From Sphingomonas sp. (GTDB lineage Bacteria > Pseudomonadota > Alphaproteobacteria > Sphingomonadales > Sphingomonadaceae): DNA of 49,353 nucleotides. This document shows positions 5,661 through 14,552 of this stretch, in pieces. The notes below the pieces were generated by a model that was not told the origin of the DNA, ran no database searches, and was given only the letters and a program-made list of their open reading frames with translations. Every line of letters starts with the position of its first letter. Positions within the stretch are counted from its first letter, which is position 1. Both the position numbers and the translations under genes were made by a program. The stretch is taken from assembly GCF_025363195.1 (NCBI RefSeq), contig NZ_JANYEK010000246.1, positions 1-49,353 on the forward strand. Direction: 5' to 3'.

Positions 5661-8516
5661 ATGACATTCCGCACTCTCGCGCTCTCGGGCGTGGCCCTGT
5701 CGGCTGTTGTTTCCGCGCAAGCATTGGCTACGCCCGCTCGGGCAGCGCCGGTTGCTGCCAAGCCCGCCCCCGTTGCGGCGCTCGTCAAGCAGGTCGATAT
5801 TCCCTATCAGCAATTCACGCTACCTAACGGCCTGCGCGTGATCGTGCATACCGATCGCAAGGCCCCGATCGTGGCCGTTTCCGTCTGGTACGATGTCGGG
5901 TCGAAGCATGAGCCCAAGGGCAAATCGGGTTTCGCGCATCTGTTCGAACATCTGATGTTTAACGGATCCGAGAATGCTCCGAACGATTTCTTCGAACCGC
6001 TGAAACAGGTCGGCGCGACCGATTTCAACGGCACGACCTATTTCGACCGCACCAATTATTTCGAGACGGTACCGACCGCCGCTTTGGACCGGGCCCTGTT
6101 CCTCGAGTCCGACCGCATGGGCTATCTGACCGGCGCGATCACGCAAGGGGTGCTCGATGAACAGCGCGGCGTGGTGCAGAACGAAAAGCGCGGCAACGAT
6201 AACCAGCCCTATGGCCTGATCCGCTACAAGATGAACGAAGGTGTGTTTCCCGCCGATCATCCCTACGGCCACACCACGATCGGCTCGATGGCCGACCTCG
6301 ACGGTGCAAGCCTTGCCGACGTAAAGGGCTGGTTCAAGGATCATTATGGTCCAAACAACGCTGTCCTGGTGCTTGCCGGCGACGTCGATCTCGCCACCGC
6401 AAAGCTCCTGGTCGAGAAAAATTTCGGTGCCATTCCAAGCGGACCGCAATCCAGACTCCCCGATGCGCCCGTGCCGGTGCTGGCGACGAGCAAGACCGAA
6501 CAGATGAAGGACCGCGTCGCCGCCACCCTGTTGGTCCGTTCCTGGCCAGTGCCGGGGTTGAACGACCGGGATTCCAGCGCGCTCGACGTGGCGGCGGGTG
6601 CCCTTGGCGGCCTGTCCAGCTCGCGCCTGACAAATATCCTCGTGCGGCAGGAAAAACTTGCGGTCGAGGCCAGCGTCAGCAACCAGAGCTTTGCGCAGGT
6701 CGGCACCTTCGACATCTACGTCGTCGTCCGTCCCGGTGTCGACGCTGCCGTCGTCCGCAAGCGCATTGATGAGATCCTGGCAGACTTCCTCAGGACCGGG
6801 CCGACGGCCGACGAAGTACAACGGTATGTCACTAACACCGCGGTAGGCCGGATCGAGGGACTGGAATCCGTCGGCGGCTTCGGTGGCAAGGCCGTCGCGT
6901 TGGCCGAGGGCGCGCTCTATTCGAACGATCCCGGTTTCTACAAAAAACAGCTCGCCGAACTTGCCGCGCAAAACCCGGCCAGCGTGAAGACGGCGGCGGA
7001 CAAGTGGCTGTCACGCCCGTCCTATAACCTGTCCGTCATACCCGGCGCGCGCGATGCGTATGCCGAGGCGCAGGTGCCCAAGGAAGTGAAGATCGTTACC
7101 GCCGAGGTCGCAAAGGCCAAGGGCACGCGCGGGCCCCTGCCCGCGGTCGGCCAGGTCGCGGGTCTCACCTTTCCGCCGGTCACGCGCACGCGACTGAGCA
7201 ACGGCATCGAATTGGTCTATGCGCAACGGGGCGCGGTGCCGATCACGCAGGCGGTGATCAGCTTCGACGCAGGTGTGGCCGCCGATGTCGCGGGCAAGCT
7301 CGGCACGCAGCAACTGACGCTTAACATGATGGATGAGGGCACGACCCACCTCGATTCGACCCGCCTCGCCGAAGCGCGCGAGCGTCTGGGGATGAACATC
7401 AGCACCGGCGCCAGCCTCGACCGTACGTTCGTGTCAATGTCCACCCCGAGCGTCAATCTCGGTGCGGCGGTGGATTTGTTCGCCGATGTGACGCGCAACC
7501 CGGCCTTTGCGCCGGCCGAAGTGGCGCGCGTCAAGCAGCAGCAACTGGCCGGCATCGCCCAGGAGCTGACCAGCCCGGGCGGTCTTGCCGGTCGGGTGCT
7601 GCCCAAGCTGATCTATGGCCCCGCCTCCCCGTATGCCAAAGCCTCGGGCGGCGGCGATCCGGCGGCGGTCGCCAGCCTGACGCGCGACGATTTGGTCGCG
7701 TTCCAGCAAAAGTGGCTGCGTCCCGACAAGGCCAAGATTTTCGTTGTCAGCGATTTGCCGCTGGCGACGGTGAAGACTGCGCTCGATGCGCGCTTCGCCG
7801 ACTGGAAGGGTACCGGCTCACCGGGGACCAAGACGTTCGGTCCGATCTCCGGCACCGCGAGCCCGAAAATCATTTTGGTCGATCGTCCGGATTCGCCGCA
7901 GTCGCAGATTTCCGGCGGCTTGGTCACCGGGTTGAACGGCAGCGACGATCTGCTCCCGGTGCTGACCGCCAACGACGCGCTTGGTGGCAGCTTCCTCAGC
8001 CGCATCAACATGGACCTGCGAGAAGGCAAGCACTGGTCCTACGGCGTCAACGGCAATTTCCAGCGCAGCGAAAACGGCGCCCCTTATGTCATTAGCGCGC
8101 CGGTACAGGCCGATAAGACCGGTGCTTCGATCGCCGCGCTGCGCGACGACATTACCGAGTTCGTCACGACCAAGCCGATGACCCAACCGGAATTCGACCG
8201 CGCAATTGCCGGCGCGACCCGTTCGCTATCCGGCAATTTCGAAACCTCCGATGACGTGATGCGCGCGATGCAGCAGAACGACCTCTACAAGCGTCCCGAC
8301 GATTTCTACGCGACGATCACGCAAAAATATCAGGCGATGACCTTGCCCCAGCTTGACGCTGCGGCACGCGCGGCAATCGACCCGAAGCGGTTCGTCTGGG
8401 TGGTGGTCGGCGACGCCAAGGCGGTCCGGCCGCAGCTTGACAGTCTTGGCCTGCCCGTCGAGGTAATCTCGGCGGCGTCCGTGGCGGGCGTCGCGCAAGC
8501 TTCAGGAGAGAAATGA
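5661..8516 (+). CDS. Secreted M16 family zinc metallopeptidase (two M16 modules)
   Basis: A 951-residue protein with a signal peptide (residues 1 to about 29, ending TPARAA) and two tandem M16 (pitrilysin/insulinase-like) halves. The first half carries the inverted zinc motif H93-L-F-E96-H97 with the distal glutamate near E175 in the VVQNEKRG segment, so it should be catalytic. The second half, from about residue 520 (FPPVTRTRLSNGIELVYAQ), lacks HxxEH and is presumably the structural half, the usual arrangement. It is expected to degrade peptides in the periplasm. I start it at the ATG at 5661, which begins the signal peptide; an in-frame codon at 5577 would precede it with an unrelated sequence. 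The stop overlaps the next gene (ATGA). It follows tmRNA with an upstream region containing inverted repeats. Confidence 0.92.
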   Translation: MTFRTLALSGVALSAVVSAQALATPARAAPVAAKPAPVAALVKQVDIPYQQFTLPNGLRVIVHTDRKAPIVAVSVWYDVGSKHEPKGKSGFAHLFEHLMFNGSENAPNDFFEPLKQVGATDFNGTTYFDRTNYFETVPTAALDRALFLESDRMGYLTGAITQGVLDEQRGVVQNEKRGNDNQPYGLIRYKMNEGVFPADHPYGHTTIGSMADLDGASLADVKGWFKDHYGPNNAVLVLAGDVDLATAKLLVEKNFGAIPSGPQSRLPDAPVPVLATSKTEQMKDRVAATLLVRSWPVPGLNDRDSSALDVAAGALGGLSSSRLTNILVRQEKLAVEASVSNQSFAQVGTFDIYVVVRPGVDAAVVRKRIDEILADFLRTGPTADEVQRYVTNTAVGRIEGLESVGGFGGKAVALAEGALYSNDPGFYKKQLAELAAQNPASVKTAADKWLSRPSYNLSVIPGARDAYAEAQVPKEVKIVTAEVAKAKGTRGPLPAVGQVAGLTFPPVTRTRLSNGIELVYAQRGAVPITQAVISFDAGVAADVAGKLGTQQLTLNMMDEGTTHLDSTRLAEARERLGMNISTGASLDRTFVSMSTPSVNLGAAVDLFADVTRNPAFAPAEVARVKQQQLAGIAQELTSPGGLAGRVLPKLIYGPASPYAKASGGGDPAAVASLTRDDLVAFQQKWLRPDKAKIFVVSDLPLATVKTALDARFADWKGTGSPGTKTFGPISGTASPKIILVDRPDSPQSQISGGLVTGLNGSDDLLPVLTANDALGGSFLSRINMDLREGKHWSYGVNGNFQRSENGAPYVISAPVQADKTGASIAALRDDITEFVTTKPMTQPEFDRAIAGATRSLSGNFETSDDVMRAMQQNDLYKRPDDFYATITQKYQAMTLPQLDAAARAAIDPKRFVWVVVGDAKAVRPQLDSLGLPVEVISAASVAGVAQASGEK

Positions 8517-8818
8517 TGGCTGATGTCGACGGGACCTGGGAAACGATCGTCAAGTCGCCACTGGGCGACCAGAAGAGCACGCTGACCGTCAACAGCGACG
8601 GCGACAGCTTCACCGGCAGCAATGCCGGCGCAATGGGCTCGGTCGACATCACCGACGGCAAGGTCGCTGGCAACACGATCACCTGGACGATGAAGATGAC
8701 CGTACCGATGCCGATGACGCTGGATTGTAGCGCGACGATCGACGGCGACACCATTACCGGCAGCGTCGGCGCAGGCGCGTTCGGCAGCTTCCCGATGACG
8801 GGCACGCGCGCCGCCTGA
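8513..8818 (+). CDS. Small uncharacterised beta-rich protein
   Basis: A 101-residue protein I cannot assign to a named family. It opens VDGTWETIVKSPLGDQKSTLTV and consists of alternating short strands with repeated T-x-T and G-x-I/V turns (SVDITDGKVAGNTITWTM, SATIDGDTITGSVGAG), which suggests a small beta-barrel or lipocalin-like fold. No signal peptide and no membrane segment are visible, so it is probably cytoplasmic. It contains one cysteine. The ATG at 8513 overlaps the stop of the M16 gene by four bases and a second ATG is at 8516; the sequence AGGAGAGAA just upstream is a good ribosome binding site, so it is coupled to the peptidase. A strong terminator follows. Confidence 0.75.
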   Translation: MMADVDGTWETIVKSPLGDQKSTLTVNSDGDSFTGSNAGAMGSVDITDGKVAGNTITWTMKMTVPMPMTLDCSATIDGDTITGSVGAGAFGSFPMTGTRAA

Positions 8819-8840
8819 TCGTCAACGCGTCCAATCCAGC

Positions 8841-8879
8841 GGAAAGGGCCCGCTTCCATTTCGGAAGCGGGCCCTTTCC
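8841..8879. terminator. Strong bidirectional terminator hairpin
   Basis: A perfect 17-bp stem: arms 8841-8857 (starting GGAAAGGGCCCG) and 8863-8879 with a 5-base loop (ATTTC). It separates the M16/small protein unit from the convergent Mla operon. The A/T-rich ends of the stem (GGAAA/TTTCC) give a short T-run in both directions. Confidence 0.8.
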
Positions 8880-8903
8880 CCCTAAGCCGATAGCGGGTGC
8901 AGA

Positions 8904-9494
8904 CTACTTCCCGACCCAATCGGCAACTTCGGCCGCAACCTGATTAGCGGCTTGGTTTATACCACGTGCCACCGGCCCGGCCGTGATGGTATCGACCCGC
9001 ACCCGCGCCTCGAAGCGACGCTTTTCGACGACGTTTCCATTCGTCCTGATCAGTGCCGCGTCGAACGTAACCACCGCTTCGCTGGTTGCGGCATCCACGC
9101 CGAAATTGCGCAGTTCGCCGGAAAGACGCGCACCGGGATCGGAGAAGGACTGCGCGGTGCTCAGCACGACCCGGCCGGTTTTTGCCGCAACCGTATCTGC
9201 GGTAAGGCGCGCGAAGAGGGGGGCGGGCAATTCAACCCAGATCGCATCCTTCACGTAAGCGAGCGACGTATTGGACGATTGTACCGGCACGCGCGTTGTC
9301 GCCAGTGCCTGCGATACGGCCGGCACCGCGATCGTAATCGTCTGGGCGTTGGCGGAACTGCGCGTCTCGCCTGCGGGCACGCTCGAAACCGATTCCAGTG
9401 TCAGCAACGAGGGTGGCGGTTTCGCGCCAAAAGTGATGCAGCCACCAAGCGACAGGGCAGCAGCGACAGGCAGCAGGATGGAAAGCTTATTCAT
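8904..9494 (-). CDS. ABC-type transport auxiliary lipoprotein (PqiC/MlaD-operon type)
   Basis: A lipoprotein of about 196 residues with a clear signal sequence and lipobox (AALSLGGC, the cysteine becoming residue 1 of the mature form). The mature domain resembles the PqiC-like auxiliary lipoproteins (ABC_trans_aux family) that work with MCE-domain transporters. The region VPAVSQALATTRVPVQSSNTSLAYVKDAIWVE and the closing AANQVAAEVADWVGK match this family's pattern. It probably sits on the outer membrane and receives or hands over phospholipid from the MCE channel. I choose the ATG at 9494 because GAGG is then nine bases upstream; an ATG at 9500 is also possible. It is the last gene of the four-gene reverse-strand operon. 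Confidence 0.82.
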   Translation of the reverse strand: MNKLSILLPVAAALSLGGCITFGAKPPPSLLTLESVSSVPAGETRSSANAQTITIAVPAVSQALATTRVPVQSSNTSLAYVKDAIWVELPAPLFARLTADTVAAKTGRVVLSTAQSFSDPGARLSGELRNFGVDAATSEAVVTFDAALIRTNGNVVEKRRFEARVRVDTITAGPVARGINQAANQVAAEVADWVGK

Positions 9495-9505
9495 GGTCAT
9501 GCGCC

Positions 9506-10471
9506 TCACTTCTTGCCCTTATAGTCGGGCAGCTTGGGCGATCCGATCAACGCCCCCGCCCCACCCTGATCGATCTTCTCCGCGACCGAGGTCAGCGAAG
9601 CCGACATAACGCGCAGGTCGCGAACCAATTGCCCTACCTCGGGAATCGTCTGCTTGGAGAAAGCCTGCAGGCCAGGCCTTGCATCGCCAATCGCGGCGTT
9701 CAGCGACTCCATGCTCTTCTGCGCGGATTCCACCGCCTTGTTGAGATTAGCCGCTGCTGGACGAACATCTTCGGCCAACATCGTGTTGGTCGTACCGGCA
9801 AGCTGACCGATCTGTTCTGCCGCAAGGCCCGCTTTCTGGATCGCCACGCGTGTCTCTGCCAACGTCGCGGCGATTTCCGGCCCGCGATCGGCCAGCGCGC
9901 CGGACAGGCGGTTGGTGTTGGCCAATATCCCAGCGATCGAATTCTGGTTCCGATCCGACAGCATATCGGTCAACTTCTCCGTCAGGGTCGACAGGCGTTC
10001 GAGTAATTGCGGCGCCGAACTGAGCAGCGCGCCGAAGCCGATCGATTTGGTCGGGATCACCGGCACGCCATAAGGACAGGCATTTTCGGCAGTCTCCGCC
10101 GGGCACGCGATTGGCGGCGCGCCCTTTTTTGCCCCATCGAGCTGGATCGTGCTGGTGCCGGTAAAGCTGCCCTGCACGCCCGCCGTCGTGCCCTCCAGCA
10201 CCGGGGTCTCGTCCTTTACGGTGATGCGCACCCGGACGAACTGCGGATCGCGCTTCCACAAAGCAATCTCCTTCACCTGCCCCAGCGGCACGCCGGAAAA
10301 TGTGACAACCGAGCCCTTGGCCAGGCCATCGACCGATTGCTTGAAGAAGATGTCGTATTCCTTCTCGCTCGATCCGTTCAGCCGCGCGATCCACACCGTG
10401 AACAGCGCCAGCACGGCGAGCAGGATCAGCACGATGGCACCGACCAGCACATGGTTAGAACGGGTTTCCAT
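9506..10471 (-). CDS. MlaD-family MCE-domain substrate-binding protein
   Basis: A 321-residue MCE-domain protein of a lipid ABC transporter. It has one N-terminal membrane helix (residues 7-29, HVLVGAIVLILLAVLALFTVWIA) and the MCE domain at about 38-115 (YDIFFKQSVDGLAKGSVVTFSGVPLGQV.EI), which forms a periplasmic ring. A short Cys-containing insert (IACPAETAENACPYG) follows, with two cysteines 10 residues apart that could form a disulfide. The rest is a long helical/coiled-coil tail rich in Ala, Leu, Gln and Glu, as in PqiB/LetB-like or MlaD proteins with extended C-termini. It is expected to be anchored to the inner membrane and to carry lipids between the permease and the auxiliary lipoprotein. 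It overlaps the ATPase stop by one base. Confidence 0.88.
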   Translation of the reverse strand: METRSNHVLVGAIVLILLAVLALFTVWIARLNGSSEKEYDIFFKQSVDGLAKGSVVTFSGVPLGQVKEIALWKRDPQFVRVRITVKDETPVLEGTTAGVQGSFTGTSTIQLDGAKKGAPPIACPAETAENACPYGVPVIPTKSIGFGALLSSAPQLLERLSTLTEKLTDMLSDRNQNSIAGILANTNRLSGALADRGPEIAATLAETRVAIQKAGLAAEQIGQLAGTTNTMLAEDVRPAAANLNKAVESAQKSMESLNAAIGDARPGLQAFSKQTIPEVGQLVRDLRVMSASLTSVAEKIDQGGAGALIGSPKLPDYKGKK

Positions 10472-11310
10472 CAGCCTTCAGTCCCTGTTGTGCCCGCAGC
10501 ATCTGGCGTGTGTTCGCGCAAATCCGCTGCGCGCTCGACCGACGCCGTTGCGGCGCGGCCGCGCGGTCCGTTGAAATATTCCTGGATCCACGGATGATCC
10601 AACGCGAGAAGTTCCGGAATCGTCCCCACCGCGATAACCTTCTTGTCTGCCAGCACCGCGACACGATCACAAATGGCATACAATGTGTCCAGATCATGCG
10701 TGATGAGGAACACGGTGAGGCCGAGCGTCTTCTGCATCGACTGGGTCAATTCGTCGAACGCCGCCGCACCGATCGGGTCGAGGCCCGCTGTCGGCTCATC
10801 CAGAAACAGCAATTCCGGATCCATCGCCAAGGCCCGGGCGAGACCGGCACGTTTCTTCATGCCGCCCGATAGTTCGGAAGGGTATTTCGGACCGGCATCG
10901 GCGGGAAGACCAGACATCACGACCTTGTAGGCGGCAATCTCGTCGAGCAGCGCCGGATCGAGATCCGGGTAGAATTCGCGCAAAGGCACCTGGACGTTCT
11001 CCGCCACGGTCAGCGTCGAGAACAACGCACCGCCTTGGAACAGCACGCCCCAGCGCTTGCGGACATCGATCGCATCGGTATCTTCGCGGTCGATCATCTC
11101 CTCGCCGAACACGGTAATGTCGCCCTCGATCGGCGTCTGGAGGCCGATGATCGAGCGCATCAGCACCGATTTTCCCGTGCCGGAACCACCAACCACGCCG
11201 AAGATCTCGCCACGCTTGACCTCCAGATCAAGCCCGTCATGCACCAACTGGTCACCGAAGCCGTTCTTCAGCCCCTTCACCGAGATGATCGTTTCATCCT
11301 TGCGCACCAT
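10471..11310 (-). CDS. ABC transporter ATP-binding protein, MlaF type
   Basis: A 279-residue ATPase subunit of the lipid transporter. Walker A is GGSGTGKS at 41-48, the signature LSGGM at 147-151, and Walker B LLFLDEPTAGLD at 167-178. A Q-loop is visible around FQGGALFSTLTV, and the H-loop in ITHDLDT. These match the MlaF/Ttg2A group, which energises retrograde lipid movement for outer-membrane asymmetry. The start is the ATG at 11310 (TGATG overlap with the permease stop); the frame extends upstream to 11580 but would run antisense-like through the permease. Its closest partners are the flanking permease and MCE protein. Direction of lipid transport is inferred from the family. Confidence 0.92.
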   Translation of the reverse strand: MVRKDETIISVKGLKNGFGDQLVHDGLDLEVKRGEIFGVVGGSGTGKSVLMRSIIGLQTPIEGDITVFGEEMIDREDTDAIDVRKRWGVLFQGGALFSTLTVAENVQVPLREFYPDLDPALLDEIAAYKVVMSGLPADAGPKYPSELSGGMKKRAGLARALAMDPELLFLDEPTAGLDPIGAAAFDELTQSMQKTLGLTVFLITHDLDTLYAICDRVAVLADKKVIAVGTIPELLALDHPWIQEYFNGPRGRAATASVERAADLREHTPDAAGTTGTEG

Positions 11311-12419
11311 CAGACCCAGCCTACCCAGGTGAAGAACATGGCGAAGAACGCGTCCAGTACGATGACCAGGAATATCGCCTGAACCACCGCTGCGGTGGTG
11401 CGGATACCGACCTGTTCGGAATCGGATTCGACCATCATGCCCTGAAAACACCCTGCGATGGCGATAATCGCTCCGAACACCGGCGCCTTGACCAGGCAGA
11501 TGAACAGATCGGTAATCGGAACGACTTCGCGAATTCGCTGGATGAAGGTGACAGGCGGAATGCCGAGCGAGACCCAGCACAACAAGCCGCCACCAATGAT
11601 CGCGATCAGCGAGGAATAGAAAGCGAGCAGCGGCATCATCATCACCACCGCCAGCGTGCGCGGCACGACCAGCGCCTCCATCGGCGACACGCCGATTGTG
11701 CGCATCGCATCGATCTCTTCGGTCAGCTTCATCGTACCGAGCTGCGCCGCAAAGGCCGATCCGGAACGCCCGGCGACCATGATCGCAGTCATCAACACGC
11801 CGAGTTCGCGCAGGGTGAGCCGCCCGACGAGATTGATCGTGAACACTTCGGCTCCGAATTGCCGCAGCTGCACCGCGCCTTGCTGTGCGATAACGATACC
11901 GATCAGAAAGCTCATCAGCGCGATGATGCCGAGCGCGGAGACCCCCACGACTTCAAAGCGCATCACCGTGGCGTTGAAGCGGAAGCGGCTAGGATGGCGG
12001 ATCAATGTGCCGAAGGCGAGCACGGTCGCACCTAGAAAGCCGAGCAGGCCGACCATCGTGTGCAGCGAGGTCATTACCGCATCGCCGATCTCGCCCAGCA
12101 CGCGCGAAAAGCCCCGAATATGCGCCGGGCGCATCTCTACTGGCTGATCGGCATTCTGCACCTGCGTCAGCAGATGCTGGCTGTCTTCGTTAAGCCCGTC
12201 GATTGCGGCGTCATGTTCGGCGGCGAAGCGCTGCACGACCCAGGCACCGACCGTATCCATACGGTCCACCCCCGACAAATCGAGTTTCGCCACTTTCCCG
12301 TCATAGGCGCGCAGCCGTTCGGCCAGATCACCGATCCGCGCCAGCGTCAGGCTGCCGGAAAAGCGGAGGACATCCTGTTCCGGGCTGAAGGTCGCGGTTT
12401 GATTCATCGACTTAGTCAT
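11310..12419 (-). CDS. MlaE-family permease with N-terminal STAS domain
   Basis: A 369-residue inner-membrane permease. The first 100 residues form a STAS-like domain (LARIGDLAERLRAYDGKVAKLDLSGVDRMDTVGAW), the role played by separate MlaB in E. coli. The MlaE domain follows with about five hydrophobic segments and the family-typical RGFSRVLGEIGD, FRFNATVMRFEVVGVSALGI, MVAGRSGSAFAAQLGTMKLTEEIDAMRTIGVSP, and the terminal CFQGM..ESDSEQVGIRTTAAVV. It is the first gene of the operon permease-ATPase-MCE protein-lipoprotein. The start at 12419 has no clear ribosome binding site, and another ATG is at 12407; the 35-base gap to the divergent HAD gene must hold both promoters. Confidence 0.9.
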   Translation of the reverse strand: MTKSMNQTATFSPEQDVLRFSGSLTLARIGDLAERLRAYDGKVAKLDLSGVDRMDTVGAWVVQRFAAEHDAAIDGLNEDSQHLLTQVQNADQPVEMRPAHIRGFSRVLGEIGDAVMTSLHTMVGLLGFLGATVLAFGTLIRHPSRFRFNATVMRFEVVGVSALGIIALMSFLIGIVIAQQGAVQLRQFGAEVFTINLVGRLTLRELGVLMTAIMVAGRSGSAFAAQLGTMKLTEEIDAMRTIGVSPMEALVVPRTLAVVMMMPLLAFYSSLIAIIGGGLLCWVSLGIPPVTFIQRIREVVPITDLFICLVKAPVFGAIIAIAGCFQGMMVESDSEQVGIRTTAAVVQAIFLVIVLDAFFAMFFTWVGWV

Positions 12420-12454
12420 TGCTGCAATCGCGTCGGATCGGCAAGTGAGAGTGT

Positions 12455-13123
12455 GTGACGATCAAACTCGCAATCTATGACATGGACAAGACGATCACGG
12501 TGAAAGCCACCTGGAGTGGCTTCGTAATCGGCGCGGCGCGGCGGCAAGCACCGTGGCGGCTGGCCATGCTCCCGCTGGTCGGGCTGGCCAGCGCGGCGTA
12601 CGGCATGAAGCTGATCGACCGCGCGCGATTGAAGCAGGTGACGCAGCGCCTGCTGCTCGGCCATACGATGAGCGCCGCCGCGACCGCTGCCGCCGCTGAC
12701 CAATTCGCGACGCGTGTGCGGCTGTACGATGGCGCACGCGAACGAATCGCGGCGGACCGCGCAGCAGGATATCGGCTGGTGATGGCGACCGCATCGTATC
12801 GCTTTTACGTCACCGCAATCGCCGAGCGGCTGGGCTTCGATGCGGTAATCGCCACACTCTCTCGCGATGGCGACGATGGTGCGGTGCGTTCGGGCATCGC
12901 GGGCGAGAATTGCTACGGTCCGGCCAAATTGCGCATGATCGAGGACTGGATGGCCGGACAGGGCATCGCGCGCACCGATGCCGAGATCCGTTTCTACAGC
13001 GACCATGTATCCGATGCGCCGACTTTGGCCTGGGCGGACGAGGCATTCGCGGTCAATCCACATGCCCCGTTGCGCGCGCTGGCGCTGGTTAAGGGTTGGA
13101 CGGTGCTCGACTGGGACGAATGA
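12455..13123 (+). CDS. HAD-IB family phosphatase (SerB-like hydrolase)
   Basis: A 222-residue haloacid dehalogenase-superfamily phosphatase. Motif I is D9-M-D11-K-T at the N-terminus (LAIYDMDKTIT), motif II the serine/threonine of VMATASYRFYV, then a lysine before motif III in AKLRMIEDW, and the acidic YSDHVSDAPTLAWADEAFAVNP motif IV. The cap region is helical. HAD-IB enzymes act on phosphoserine or phospholipid-like phosphomonoesters; the substrate cannot be told here. The start is GTG at 12455. It is divergent from the Mla operon, with only 35 bases between, and abuts the DUF445 gene tail-to-tail with two bases between. A link to lipid metabolism is suggested only by this position. Confidence 0.85.
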   Translation: MTIKLAIYDMDKTITVKATWSGFVIGAARRQAPWRLAMLPLVGLASAAYGMKLIDRARLKQVTQRLLLGHTMSAAATAAAADQFATRVRLYDGARERIAADRAAGYRLVMATASYRFYVTAIAERLGFDAVIATLSRDGDDGAVRSGIAGENCYGPAKLRMIEDWMAGQGIARTDAEIRFYSDHVSDAPTLAWADEAFAVNPHAPLRALALVKGWTVLDWDE

Positions 13124-13125
13124 AA

Positions 13126-14415
13126 TCAAAGCAACACATCAAAACTGTGGATCAATAGACCGACCAATCCACCGACCAGCGTGCCGTTGACGCGAATATA
13201 TTGCAGATCTCGGCCGACGGCATTTTCCAGCCGCGTGGTGATCGTGTCGGCATCCCAACTGCGCACCGTTTCCGACACCAGTCGCACGATGCTGTCGCCA
13301 TAATCCGCTGCGGTGCCCACCACCGCGCGACGCACGAAGCGATTGAGCGTCGCACGCAGACGCGCATCGTTCTGCAGCGTCTCGCCCAATTGTTGCAACG
13401 CTTCGCCGATTTTGCCTCCGAGCATCTTTTCGGGATCGCGCGCGATGCGCAGCATGGCGGTGCGCGCCTGTTCCCACAGCCCGTTGATCCAGTTTTGCAT
13501 CGCCGGATTGTCGAGCATGCCGAGCTTCAGCGCATCGACGCGCGCGCGCATTTCGGGCGAATGCTGCAAATCGTGCGCGAGTTGCGCCAACCCCTCTTCC
13601 GCTTTGTCGCGCAACGGGTGATCGGGGTCTTCGGCCATGTCGCGAACCAGGCCGTTCAAACCGTCGATGATCTTGTTCGACAGCGTTTCATCGAGCCCGG
13701 TCCAGCGCATGATCGATCCGGCTCGCTCATGCACCATCGCGCGGACCAGATGCTCGTTGGCCGCAAGAATCTGCCCGGCCCACCGCACGATGCCGTCAAG
13801 GATCGGCAGATGGCGCTTGTCGGCGATGGCCGCGCCCAGCGCTTGGCCCAGCAACGGTGCGAGATCGAGATCGCGCACCTGCTTGACCATCGCACCGCGC
13901 ACCATGCCGCCCAAGCGATCCTGATCCAGCGCCTGCAAGATCTCCACCGCAATCCGCGAGGCACCGCGCGTCAGCCGCTTGCTCGCCACGCCGGGGTTGG
14001 CCAGCCACCCCCCGGCAATACCGGCCATGTCCATGCGCCGCATCCGCCGTGAGATCACCACCGGGGTCAGGAAATTGTCGCGCAGGAAGATAGCCAGCGT
14101 ATCGCCGATCCGATCCTTGTTGCGCGGAATGATCGCGGTGTGCGGGATCGGAATTCCAAGCGGGTGCCGGAACAACGCCGTCACTGCGAACCAGTCGGCC
14201 AACCCGCCCACCATCGCCGCCTCGGCAAAGGCGCGGACGAAACCGAACACCGGATGCCCGGTGTCGAGCGCGCGGCTGGCGAGGAACAGGAGTGCCATCG
14301 CCACCAGCAGCCCTGTCGCGACGATCCGCATGCGCCTCAGGCCTGCGGGAGGAGCCTCCGACAGGCTTAAAGATCGGCCCGAAGAACCTCGGGGCGCACG
14401 GGCAAACAGCTTCAT
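13126..14415 (-). CDS. DUF445 family membrane protein
   Basis: A 429-residue DUF445 protein (YjiN-like). The N-terminus holds one or two membrane segments (RIVATGLLVAMALLFLASRALD, then a hydrophobic AFAEAAMVGGLADWFAVTALFRHPLG, the most conserved DUF445 motif, at about 62-88). HTAIIPRNKDRIGDTLAIFLRDNFL follows, then a long, largely helical domain. The C-terminus ends with a short hydrophobic helix (GTLVGGLVGLLIHSFDVLL), the typical closing anchor. The function of the family is unknown. It is reverse-strand and separated from the next upstream reverse gene by 137 bases, so it probably has its own promoter; a TATAAT-like sequence lies around 14474. Confidence 0.88.
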   Translation of the reverse strand: MKLFARAPRGSSGRSLSLSEAPPAGLRRMRIVATGLLVAMALLFLASRALDTGHPVFGFVRAFAEAAMVGGLADWFAVTALFRHPLGIPIPHTAIIPRNKDRIGDTLAIFLRDNFLTPVVISRRMRRMDMAGIAGGWLANPGVASKRLTRGASRIAVEILQALDQDRLGGMVRGAMVKQVRDLDLAPLLGQALGAAIADKRHLPILDGIVRWAGQILAANEHLVRAMVHERAGSIMRWTGLDETLSNKIIDGLNGLVRDMAEDPDHPLRDKAEEGLAQLAHDLQHSPEMRARVDALKLGMLDNPAMQNWINGLWEQARTAMLRIARDPEKMLGGKIGEALQQLGETLQNDARLRATLNRFVRRAVVGTAADYGDSIVRLVSETVRSWDADTITTRLENAVGRDLQYIRVNGTLVGGLVGLLIHSFDVLL

Positions 14416-14552
14416 GGGTGAAACAATCCCCGAACGGCGGGAATGTTCAAGTGGCGTGCGATTCTATCCCGCAATTATAATGTCCATCAGCATCACATTT
14501 GTTCTGCTTTGAAGGTCTGACAGAGTGCGGGAAACCCCATCAGGCCAGAGGA

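Noticed and set aside
13201-14052. Forward frame of 283 residues antisense to DUF445
   Set aside because: His/Arg/Gln-rich shadow of a high-GC gene, without a recognisable motif.
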